Positions 38,904 to 64,000 of a stretch of 64,000 nt of DNA are shown piece by piece. A model generated the notes under the pieces. It searched no databases. It worked only from the letters and a program-made list of their open reading frames with translations, and was not told where the DNA came from. How positions within the stretch are numbered: the stretch's first letter is position 1; every line of letters starts with the position of its first letter. Position numbers and translations under genes: made by a program. Source of the DNA: Amoebidium appalachense (lineage: Eukaryota; Ichthyosporea); NCBI GenBank assembly GCA_963693365.1, contig CAVNZM010000015.1:1054001-1118000 (forward strand), written 5' to 3'.

Positions 38904-40136
38904 TATAGTGCATTCAAACAGAGTCTCTGCCCTGGCAAACCCACATCATGTCAGCTTCGAATTCACGTTTGCTGAGTTCAGTTTTTGGCCAAATCATACA
39001 AAGGACCATGACACACCGTTTGCTGCAACCATACAGGCCGTTTATCATTATTTTAATAATTCAATATTGCCAGAATATACAACAATAGTGCACGAGTTGG
39101 CATATGCATTTCGCACGCACGTGCACAGCACGATTCTTCATTAGTTGCACATCTTTGGTTTACACAGGTTGCACGAGCACATAGCATACATAGTTAGGTA
39201 CGATCGTTTATTTATGCTTTATCTCCCTTTATTTCATAAGCATGTCCGGCATGCTCTTGTTTGCCCTCTGTTATTCATTAGGCACGTGTGGTATTCATAG
39301 TTTGTTTAGCTATTGGCGATAGCGAGAAAAGCACGCATCCGACGATTGTTGTGCATGCTTTTCATGTTTTCTGTGTAGTCGGGTGTTTTGTCTGCGATTG
39401 GACCGTATGAGGGGAATGCAGTTTGATTTCCGTTCATGTACGTGTCGTTATATGATTGGTCAGATTTATAGTATTCATAGTATTTGCCAATCAGATGCGC
39501 AAATACCTTTGGATAGATCTGTATTCATGGAATCTGCCTGCGGCAGATAAATAGGTGAGAATCGAGCATAATAAATTAGACGTAGATTGACAGAACATGC
39601 AACTGTGTTTCTACCTCTCCACACTACCCTCTCTGTTAGTGCTGTGGCATCGTGCATTGCCCAGCACCACTCTGCACGTGTTTATGTCTGTTAGTTTAGT
39701 GGCCTGATCACCCACGTATACTCTCATTCATATGCATGTGTGCCCAGGTACGTGTTAGTTGTAGTGTGTACACTCTGCTAGTCAGGCGAGAATAGTAGGG
39801 GCTTTTGCCGTAAGTCAGCACTTTTCTTGCAAATATCAATATTTAATCATAATAATCCGGTAGTAAATCAATTCAATATTTGGGTTGGCCTTCTTAGTAG
39901 TTGTTGCACACATTTACACATAATATAACAACAACTCTTTATAGTGGTTGTGTTTCATTAGCGCATTCATAGACATCACCAATGTAGTGTGTACACACTG
40001 CATATAGTCTATACAATCTCGGTTTGTTCTATCCGTGTGTTTGGTATTGTGCATGTGTTAGCGCATTGCACATTCCAGTTACGTGTGTGAGTGTGTGTGT
40101 GTGTGTGTGTATGTGCTTGCGTGCGTGCGTGCGTGC

Positions 40137-40198
<62 letters not shown>

Positions 40199-40617
40199 AT
40201 GTGTGCATGTGTGTGCGCCCGTGTCTCTCTGCGTGTGTACCGTTCAAGCTAGTGACCTTTTCCCAATAATATCGTAGTGAGTATAGAACACCCCTCATAA
40301 CTGCGTAAAAATCACATGACACGGGACACTTACTACTCAGTCAGCATTAAATAGAGAGTTACACATCTGCCCATACGAATACATTCACCACCTTCATTCA
40401 TGTCTTATCGTACAAGACTCTCCCCACGAAAGAAAAAAAAAGAAAAAAGAAAAGAACAGAACAATAACAGAAAAAAAAAGAAAGAAAGAAAGAAAGAAAA
40501 AACCTCTACACGCGCACACCAACATGTCACCAGTGAAGCCACAACTGCCAAATAACTCGGGGGGCAAAGATAGGCCAGAGTAGGACTTTTGGGGGGGGGG
40601 GGGGGGGGGGGGGGGGG
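38730..40617. other. intergenic, no gene seen
   Basis: Holds a (GA)n/(GT)n patch at 38738-38858, a G-run of about 43 (38860-38902), about 1.1 kb of ordinary sequence, and a GT array at 40084-40215. No coding exon is supported. Confidence 0.45.
40084..40215. repeat. (GT)n / (GTGC)n microsatellite
   Basis: GT array with a GTGCGTGC block near 40118-40141. Confidence 0.9.
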
Positions 40618-40978
40618 TTTTGAATGCGTCAAAAAGTACGAAGTACACAAGAACAAACGGATAACACGATGCAGAATGCAAGCCATACATAAAGAGTATG
40701 CATAATAAGCAGAGCCCATCCTCAGGGGGGGCCCACGTCATCCACAGTACCCGAGTTTCGACCTATTCCCCTCGTTAACGAAACCCAACTCAGATACTGT
40801 TTCACTTGAACATGAGTAGGTCACCCGTCTTGATCAGAGACGAGCAGGGTTGCTTATGCAGGCAAGGGCAGTGGGAAAGGCCGGGGGTTAAAGTTGCAGC
40901 AGTAAGCAGAAGCAAGAAAAATATAGATAGGAACTCAGGAGACGGGGCTTCTAGGAAGCTCCCCCGTCGATACCTAAG
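40618..40978 (-). repeat. SINE-like dispersed repeat, subfamily A, 5'-truncated
   Basis: Very similar to 32975-33477 in reverse orientation. On one side a G-run (40591-40617) abuts TTTTGAATGCGTC. The other side breaks at CGATACCTAA and enters a second G-run (40978-40997). Confidence 0.85.
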
Positions 40979-41315
40979 GGGGGGGGGGGGGGGGGGGAGG
41001 TTGCATTAGGCAAAATCAAAATCAAATATTATGTTGAGTGTGAGAAAAATTAAACATGGAACGGTTATCACGTCACCGTACACGGCATTAAAAATAAATG
41101 AATAAAATTAAAAATAAAATAAAAATAACAGGTATACTAAGATTACTGGGGGAAGAGCCAATCATGATGCAGGATACGGGCCGAGTCCGCTGACGGCGGC
41201 TGATTGGACGCCTTGCCCAAGTCTTGCCCAAGTCTTACGTAAGTGCATCTTAGGGCCCACCCATATGATGCTGGTGGTGTCTGTGCGTGTGGAGATGTAG
41301 ATTAGTGGGTGGGCC

Positions 41316-41349
<34 letters not shown>

Positions 41350-41683
41350 ACGCGCGCGGGCGTGTACATGTGTGAGCGAGTGAGCAAGTTGTGTATGTGT
41401 GAGTGCAAGTGTGTACACGTTAGAGAGAGGGTGAGAATGTGTGTCTGTGTGTGAATGACGTTTGCATTGAGTGTGCTTGTGTGCGTGTTTGTGGCACGAC
41501 ACCATTGTGTTGTATTCATGCACATGTGTATGCTCCCAATTTGCACATGCTACAATATGCGTACACAGGGTGGTTTTTGGTATTTGTGCATGACTTCACC
41601 TGCTCAAACTGCATGTGTGATGTAAGCGCCCACGTTTATATCAATACTGTGTGTGGGTGTGCTGTGTCCTGCTGTTAAAAAAT

Positions 41684-41714
<31 letters not shown>

Positions 41715-41881
41715 CCAGAGCACACACCCTTCCCCGGAAAATAAACAGAATGACATCTCAAAGCAAGCAGGCATTCATTCAAAAAACATGCACATTGTTG
41801 CACATTTGCACATTTTTTCCATAACGGGAATAAAGTGTGTGTGTGTGTGTGTGTGTGTGTTTGTATGTGTGTGTGTGGGGG

Positions 41882-41923
<42 letters not shown>

Positions 41924-41927
41924 GGGT

Positions 41928-42320
41928 GATGTATGCGTTAGAGGGTTGGAAATATGGAGGAGACAACAAAGAGCAACAACAAAGCGTCACAAAGGTGGGA
42001 AATCCAAAATCAAACAATTTAAGCGTCAGGCATACGACACTTGAACAGAGCCCTTCATCAGGGGGGTTCCTATGCCTCCACAAAAGCATGGGTTTCGACT
42101 CTTTAACCTCTCGCGCGTGGTTCCCAACCCATACTTTGTTTCAACAGCAATAGGCGAGTCCAAACGTCTTGGCCAAAGACGAGCAGGGTTGTTCAAGAAG
42201 CAGCAATCTAAGAACGCAGAGTCTACAAAATCTGCAAGCCGACAAAAAAAAAAAAAGCAAGCAAGCAGAGAGATAGAGCATAAGCCGGGCTTCTACAAAG
42301 CTCCCCGACTCCCTAACCTA
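41928..42320 (-). repeat. SINE-like dispersed repeat, subfamily B, longest copy
   Basis: Abuts a G-run (41885-41922) on the usual side. It shares the architecture of subfamily A: GAGCCC.TC.TCAGGGGGG, TTTCGAC, the core CGTCTTGGCCAAAGACGAGC and GGGCTTCT..AAGCTCCCCGAC. Located just downstream of the large minus-strand gene. Confidence 0.8.
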
Positions 42321-42452
42321 TAGAAAAGAGGGAGGGGGGGGGGTGGGGGGTGGGGGGGGGGGGGGGGGGGGGGGGGGGAAAGGGGGAGGGAAGGAGGGGG
42401 TGTTGTCCTGCAATGAACTATCAACACAGCCAGAGAGGATCCACCTTGGAAC

Positions 42453-57780
<15,328 letters not shown>

Positions 57781-57788
57781 TCTCCACC

Positions 57789-57824
<36 letters not shown>

Positions 57825-57833
57825 GGCGCGCGC

Positions 57834-57906
<73 letters not shown>

Positions 57907-57929
57907 CGTGTGTGTGTGTGTGTGCGCCG

Positions 57930-57962
<33 letters not shown>

Positions 57963-58969
57963 GGCGGAGGTGGGGAACAGGGCGGGTTAAGAAAGGGATG
58001 GTGGTGGTCATGCTGGCAGGGGTAGAGACCGATGGGCTAGGGAGTGCATGGGGATGGGGCAGGAGAACGGGGGAAACAAAGGAATCAATCGCAAGAGTTA
58101 TGGAAGAAGAGCCAGCAGAAGATTACATGCTTGCACATCAAGCAGAACAACAAACCACACAAGGGAGGGAAGAAAGAAGAGGGGGGGGGGAAGAGGGGGG
58201 GGGAAGGGGGGGGGGGGGGGGGGGGAGGGGGGGGGGGGGGCAGGATCCAAAAATTAACGATAAAAAAGAAAAAGCACTTGATCATAAAGCACTCTTCCCG
58301 GTGCCACCACATGAAAAAATACCCGGCCCTTTCCACTTTGACGTTCCCACATCATACACACACTCCCTTCCCTTCCCTTCCGCACAGGAGCACACTCATC
58401 TCCTACATACACGGACCCCCCTCCCCCCCCCCCCCCCCCTTCTCCCCCCTCCCACCCCCTTCCCCTCACCCACCTCAACATAAACGCAAAAGGACCCTGC
58501 AGTCACGGAAACCAGCCTGCAAGAGCGCAATTCAACAGGCACGGACACTAAAAGGCATTCAACATTCATCACAAAGATGCATATATGCGCCACAAACCCC
58601 TAGCCACCCTTTAAAACAAAGATGTTACGGTGCCCCTTGTCCATGAACATTGAATCCGCAAGTTGTGAAGCCTTGGCCCTGTTCTCATGACCCAGCATCC
58701 CTCTCTCCATTTACACTGCCCAATCACCCAAGGATCTTCAGCAAGAGAGAGGAAGAAGAAAAAGAAAGGGGGAAAGGAGGAAAAGGAACCCAGAGGAAGG
58801 GAAAAGAACAACACAGAAGCACGTACCTTAGCCATTTCCACTCACTGAGTGAGCTTACATACATCTTGGGTAGCTGGGAATGTTGCGCAGTGATAGTTCA
58901 TTCGAAAACTCTGTTCTTCTAACAACCATATTCTTCTTTCCCCATGTATTAAAGCCCCAGGAGTGAACT

Positions 58970-59036
<67 letters not shown>

Positions 59037-59211
59037 GTGCGCGTATTCGCGCGGTTGAGTGCTGTAAGTGAAAATGTGTACGCACTGATGTTAATCTCTA
59101 CTCTTGTAATACTTCTACTATAATTTCTACATTGCCATCCAAAGGCAGTTTAAGTGTCGGGCCTTGGCCAGTATGCGTAAGTTCACATGTGTGTGTGAGT
59201 CGCTGTGTGTA

Positions 59212-59244
<33 letters not shown>

Positions 59245-61257
59245 ATGTGCGTGCGTGAGGGTGCTTGGAAGATCAATTCAAACGTCTTCTCGTTGCCCCT
59301 GTTACTCTGTTTTACACCAAAATGCCCTTAGGTGCTCCCACTAACATTCTCCTACGTTCGAACCGTGGTTTTGCCCCTGAAGCAGCTGTGTGCATGTAGC
59401 TGTCTAATGTTTTACCAAGAACATGCCAATTGCACTTCGAATATGTGCACATGTAATATGTCGATACGTTGTTTGTCAATACGTTGCTCTACTTTGGTAA
59501 GCTACTTTGATAACGGAAGACTTGTCGATCTGGGTGCGCACATGCCGTGCTGTAAGTACAGTTGACCGAGAAGGGTGTACATTCAACTATTGGCCAATCA
59601 CGACCAAGGAACATTAAAGACATAAAGGTATACTGTATGCCTTCCCTTGTTCCCTGTCTTGCATTACAACGGAGAAGGAAGTGAAGACTTGTTCTGTGCT
59701 TTGTTAAAAAATTAACCATAAATATACCAAACGATATTTGACATCTAAATATTCTTGTATCATGGTTCTTCATATATGATTTTTATGATAATACTCTTGC
59801 TGCAGTGGGATTCCATGGCCCTGACGGAGGTTTCTTATTCATGGTCTTCTTTAACTAGTCCACAAGTCTCACAGACACGTCATCAGTGCATCACACGTAT
59901 TTAAAATTTTAGCGCGCATTCCTTTCTAGGGTTTTTATGCTTAGCAGGCATAGCGCTAATGTGACTGGTCAATCGGGCAGTGTGGAATGTTCGGGCCGTG
60001 CACGGTACTCTTCCACGTGCAACCTCGATATAGCCAAGGTAGGCGAGAATTCACAAAAAATTGACCTATTATGTTTGATTTAGATCACAAAATGATTTCT
60101 TTTTTGTGCTGTGCTGGTTAGCTGTGTACATGTTCTTCAACCGTTCGGAAGTTACAAGTATTTTTGTCTATTTTATCATTTGGTTTTAACCACTAATTTG
60201 ATTGGGCTCGGGAGTCGGGGCGAGTGCGGCCCGCGGGCAGGGTGTGAAATTTGTTTTTGGTTATGTAATATTAGTGCCATTTTGGCAACTTTCCACCAGC
60301 CTGGATAGCCCTAACAGAGCCAACAATCGGTTTTTTTTTTTGTTTTTTTTTTATATATGATTTTTCTTATTTATTTGGCACTGTCAGGGCCAGTTTTGGA
60401 AAAATTGATGGACCTAACCTCAAAAAGTTAGGGACAATTTTCGTGGACTTCACTTTCACTTCGATCTCGTTCTTCACCATGGCAGGTTTAAAGGCTTTCG
60501 TTTCTTCTTTTTGTGGTGGGAGGGAGTCCCACTCAGGGGAACGTGACTGCAGCGTGTGTGTGGTGTGGCCTGGTGTATTCCTACTGCTGTGAGAGTGTGG
60601 GGGCATCTCCCTTTCGCGGAGTTTCTCGCTTGGGAAGTGGTTTCTTCAACGCCTGGTGGTCCACTGCAACCTATGGTAACTTCTACACTGTCACGCTGTC
60701 TACGCTTCTACGCGACCTATTGGCGGTGGGCTGCTGCAACTTCTTCATCTACTTCTGCGCTGCGTGAGTGGAGGGGCGGCTACTTGGTCGTCGGGGAGCT
60801 TTCCAAGTGACTGCCAGTCCTTAGCCTCCAGTCGTATGGCAATGACCGGGTTTGCTTGCATGCATTCTGTAATTGTGTTTTTCTGTGTGTCCTGCCACAA
60901 CTAGGCCACCTTATCAGAGAGCTAGATGCAGTTTCTCCGGGTTATCTAGGGGCCGGGCCCGTTAGGATTGTTTTTTAGGTCAGATTTGGTCTGCATTGCT
61001 CTTTTAGAGGCTGACTTGCTTGCTGTGCCTCGGTAGGTAGGTTTTGAGGCGGGCCTGTTGGGAAGGAGCAGTAATGATGTCTTCTTGCGGAGTGTGGTCT
61101 GGTTAACATCGATGCATATGACTAGTTGGAGCAAACTAGTTTCACGCATACACGTACACTTAAGGTTTTGCCCGCTGGTGTCCTTTGTCACTTGTCGCTT
61201 TATTTTTATTTCGTAGCTTTGGCAAATTTTTCAGTTCTATTGATGGTTATGTAGCCT
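57781..61257. other. intergenic between the large gene and the helicase fragment
   Basis: Contains a GT/CG array (57793-57925), G-rich tracts (57930-57961, 58180-58240), a GT array at 58973-59035, and from 59080 to 61250 about 2.2 kb of ordinary sequence. CCAAT-type motifs are scattered. No exon is supported. Confidence 0.45.
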
Positions 61258-62498
61258 GTGGCTGCACGTTGCCTTCATCAACGGATCAATAAAACCGAGT
61301 CAAAAGAAAAAATATTTACAGGCCGCTGGCCGCAGCTGCTAGCGCTCAGGCTACTACAGTGTATACACACTCAGCTTCCACCGGTTGGGGACTGTGCGTT
61401 GTATGAAACGCCTCGATTTGATCCAACTCGCAAATACAAACCCAAGCACCTCATAAAGTTAAACAAACAAATTCGCGGTTCTCGCCTCTACCGAGAATAT
61501 TTCACTACAACGTTTTTGTTGAACCAACAACACCGACAACACGATCCTGATTACCTTGCCTTTGTGCGAGAATTGAAAACGGGCGAAGTAACCGATGCAC
61601 ATCGACAGAAACTACGCAGCCACACGAACATTGTCTCCGGAAATATCCAGCACGTCATCGTCCTTTCCAATGAACTGCGTATGCATCTAAACATGCGCAG
61701 ACTTCTTTCCATAGCGGCTCAAACTGGCCAGCCAATCACCATTGCCCCTAGCACAGATACACTTTCCCGCGGTAGGCAAATGACGCACACTATCCAAATG
61801 ACGCTCTCTACAATGCATGACAAAAAAACCAAGGGCTGCTTACATATCTGTTCCTATTAGAGGGACAGCGCCGGCCCGTACATTCTCACCAACAATCGTC
61901 AGCCAGAAAATTCCCATGTTGAATCGGGGCTCTGCAACGGAACCATGTTTGACGAACTCACACACATTGAACGGCATTCGGATGACATACATGTACAGCC
62001 TATCAACACAACCATTTTTGGCTACCAAGTACGTGCGGTATTCCTTACACGTCCGCCAAGATATGTCATACTGCATGCGGAACGTCCAGATCATCCACAG
62101 TTACTGCAACTCGATCCTGGCGAAGTTCCCATTTTTCCAATCACCCAACGGTTTGGAGTGGAAAGTACTCGCCATGAAATCAGAAAACAATACACAACAA
62201 TAAAACGCACACAACTACCACTCACACCGGCATTTGCAATAACGGATTACAACTCTCAAGGTCGAGGAATGCACAGTGTTGGTCTTTGCCTTTCCGGAGC
62301 CTGTCACCAGTCAGCATATGTACAATGCACTCGCATCCACAGTTGGAAGGAAAATATTTAATGTACATTTTGTCTGACTTTGACGTTAACAAGCTGTGTG
62401 CGGAAAAGCCAAGTGATGCACTCCTCAGCTACTACAAAGCATTGGAAGAACAACAAGCTGCCACACTCCTAGAGTTACGCACCCGTGACACATGTTAG
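61258..62498 (+). pseudogene. PIF1/Helitron-type helicase C-terminal half, decayed
   Basis: PIF1-family helicases unwind DNA; Helitron transposons carry one fused to a Rep domain. The fragment starts near the QLPPVGD motif, continues with FLLNQQHRQHDPDYLAFVRE (motif around the conserved RQ), then GPYILTNNRQ and SGLCNGT, and ends with LPLTPAFAITDYNSQGRGM (family motif A.T..KSQG) and SDFDVNKL. The P-loop half is absent upstream. One in-frame TAG at 61858-61860 interrupts an otherwise continuous frame. A frameshift near 62340-62360 separates YVQCTRIHSWKE from the final segment. This looks like a fairly recent remnant rather than a working gene. A Helitron origin is more likely than cellular PIF1 because of its isolation, but no Helitron termini were identified. 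Confidence 0.75.
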
Positions 62499-62663
62499 TC
62501 CCCCCCCCCCCCCCCCCCCCCCCCCCGCCCCTTCCCCCCCCGCCCCCCTTACACACACACACACACACACACGCACACATACACACACACCGCCCTAACA
62601 GTTCCGCACCTGCAATGCATGTTAGTTTTCCTCCCCCCTTCCCCCCCCCCCCCCCCCCCCCCC

Positions 62664-62694
<31 letters not shown>

Positions 62695-62929
62695 TGCGCG
62701 CGCGCAATCGATAAGACACATACTACAACACGCACTCTTCCCCTTCTCACCCATAACAAAAAATCGAAGACTAAATCCCCCCCCCCTTCCCTCCCCTCCT
62801 CCCCCCCCCCTCCCCCCTCCCCCCCCCCCCCCCCTTTTTCCCTTTCCCATCCCCCTTTCCCTGTCCATATTATCTCTCACACACTTTTCCCGAAGTTCCA
62901 AAATCTATGCTAATGCTTTTCTCACACAG
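62499..62929. other. C-rich and CA-repeat spacer
   Basis: C-runs (62501-62526, 62641-62682, 62820-62834) and short CA repeats, with no exon recognised. Confidence 0.5.
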
Positions 62930-63327
62930 ATACCCAACAACAAAATACAGCCAGAACCCTTTTCCGCAACTGTTCACAGCCATCAACACAGCTACCAAAC
63001 TCTGCAGGTATCTAATCCCCCCCCCCCCCCCCCCCGCCCCCCGCTCCCCCCCTCCCCCAATTTTAAGGACACCTTACGTGTCCCACAAGCCCACGTGCCC
63101 TTCATTGTAAGTGTACGTTTTGTATCCCTATGATCTGTTTTAGAGGCCTCACCTCTCCCTCTCCTCTTCTTGCCTTCCCCCTTGCCTTCTCCATATTATC
63201 CCTCACACTCTGAAAATTATACTAATGCTGTTCTTACACAGATGCCCAACAACAAAATGCAGCCGGAACCATTTTCCAAAACACACAGCCACCAACCTCT
63301 GCAGGTATCAAAAATCCCCCCCCCCCC

Positions 63328-63358
<31 letters not shown>

Positions 63359-63542
63359 ACATCCCTCCTCCCCCACACACATCTTCCCCCCCCCCCCCCC
63401 CCCAACATCCCTTCCTCCCCCACACACACTTCTACGTCTGTCTACATCCTATGCGTACCTACCATTAAATAATCTCTCGAACTACTCCTTCCCTCCCCCT
63501 TCCACCCTCCCTTTCCCTCCAAAAAAGAGAAATCTCATACAT

Positions 63543-63574
<32 letters not shown>

Positions 63575-63729
63575 TTCACTTTCAAAGAAATGAACGAAAG
63601 CAAAAGGGAAAAAAACAAAAAAAAACAAAAAAAACAAACAAAAAAACACTGACCTTCTTCTTCATGCAGATACCCAAAAACACCTCAAGTTATCCAACAG
63701 CCAAACCACACAGCAACCTTTCTCTGCAG
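62930..63729 (+). CDS. three tandem mini-exon-like modules (partial, unknown gene)
   Basis: Segments 62930-63007 (78 nt), 63242-63304 (63 nt) and 63670-63729 (60 nt) each follow a CAG and precede GTATC. All are multiples of three in phase 0. They translate to related peptides starting (I/M)P(N/K)N and ending LQ, rich in N, Q, H, S and P. The first two share PNNK.QPEPFS. The flanks are also repeated (an AATGCT-containing lead-in, then C-rich sequence after the donor). This looks like a duplicated exon plus intron unit. The gene, if real, continues beyond the window. It could instead be a tandem non-coding repeat that happens to keep AG and GT. Confidence 0.4.
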
Positions 63730-64000
63730 GTATCTCCCCCCCCCCCCCCCCCCCCCCCCCCTCCTCGGTCGACTTTTTTAACCGTTCAATTCTGTGTTTG
63801 TGTCGTAAATGCATTCAACCCCCACCTCTCACCCTTTCTCTTTCCCTCCAATCCCCTCATTAACAAGGAATTGTCCCCCCCCCCCCCCCCCCCTCCCCCC
63901 CCCCCCCCCCCCCCCCCGCCCCCCGAAGCCATATTCATGTTCTATGTTGTTGTTTGTCCTTGTTGCATACTCTTTCACCCCATTCTGAACCTCTCCCTCC
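63730..64000. other. C-rich end of window
   Basis: C-runs at 63736-63760 and 63873-63924 within pyrimidine-rich DNA; nothing else is seen. Confidence 0.5.

Noticed and set aside
38767-39144. 125-codon plus-strand ORF
   Set aside because: Its first half is GT/G-run translation. The second half has no family signature or supporting splice context.

Overview
The window is nuclear DNA from an intron-rich eukaryote, most likely an animal or a close unicellular relative (Holozoa). MOB1, erlin and H-type ferritin all read like animal-type proteins, they are cut by many GT-AG introns, and no bacterial gene organisation is visible. Most of the 64 kb is non-coding and very low in complexity: (GT/CA)n arrays up to about 420 bp, pure G or C runs of 20-60 bases, and GA/CT tracts. 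Nearly every long open frame made only of Cys-Val, His-Thr, Gly or Pro is a shadow of these repeats.

Layout. 1-12,786: mostly repeats, one small acidic/AT-hook-like ORF (712-1095) and two inverted-repeat elements (7,979-8,356; 11,683-12,232). 12,787-16,332 (+): complete MOB1, six coding exons, 216 aa. 18,650-29,651 (-): complete erlin, eleven coding exons including a 10-nt micro-exon, 321 aa. 31,003-35,338 (+): complete H-type ferritin, five exons, 174 aa, head-to-head with erlin. 35,339-42,452: intergenic, with two IRE-like hairpins just downstream of ferritin and an orphan exon at 38,630-38,728. 42,453-57,780 (-): a large gene I do not recognise. I reconstruct it from 14 phase-compatible exons as a 1,303-aa protein: signal peptide, glycosylation-rich luminal region, one membrane segment, Ser/Pro-rich tail and C-terminal MYND zinc finger. 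61,258-62,498 (+): a decayed PIF1/Helitron-type helicase fragment, followed by three tandem phase-0 mini-exon-like modules (62,930-63,729) that run towards the window edge.

A dispersed SINE-like repeat family (about 250-500 bp, at least nine copies or fragments, several subfamilies) is scattered in introns and intergenic DNA. Its copies consistently abut a poly-C/poly-G run on the same end. A second theme is splice-site architecture: about a third of the reconstructed acceptors consist of a (CA)n repeat running directly into the AG, in three unrelated genes.

Exon coordinates were worked out by hand from reading frame, GT/AG sites, phase matching and remembered family sequences. No alignment or transcript data were available. 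The genes share no obvious pathway: MOB1 is a Hippo/NDR kinase co-activator, erlin an ER-membrane SPFH protein, ferritin an iron store, and the large gene is unknown.
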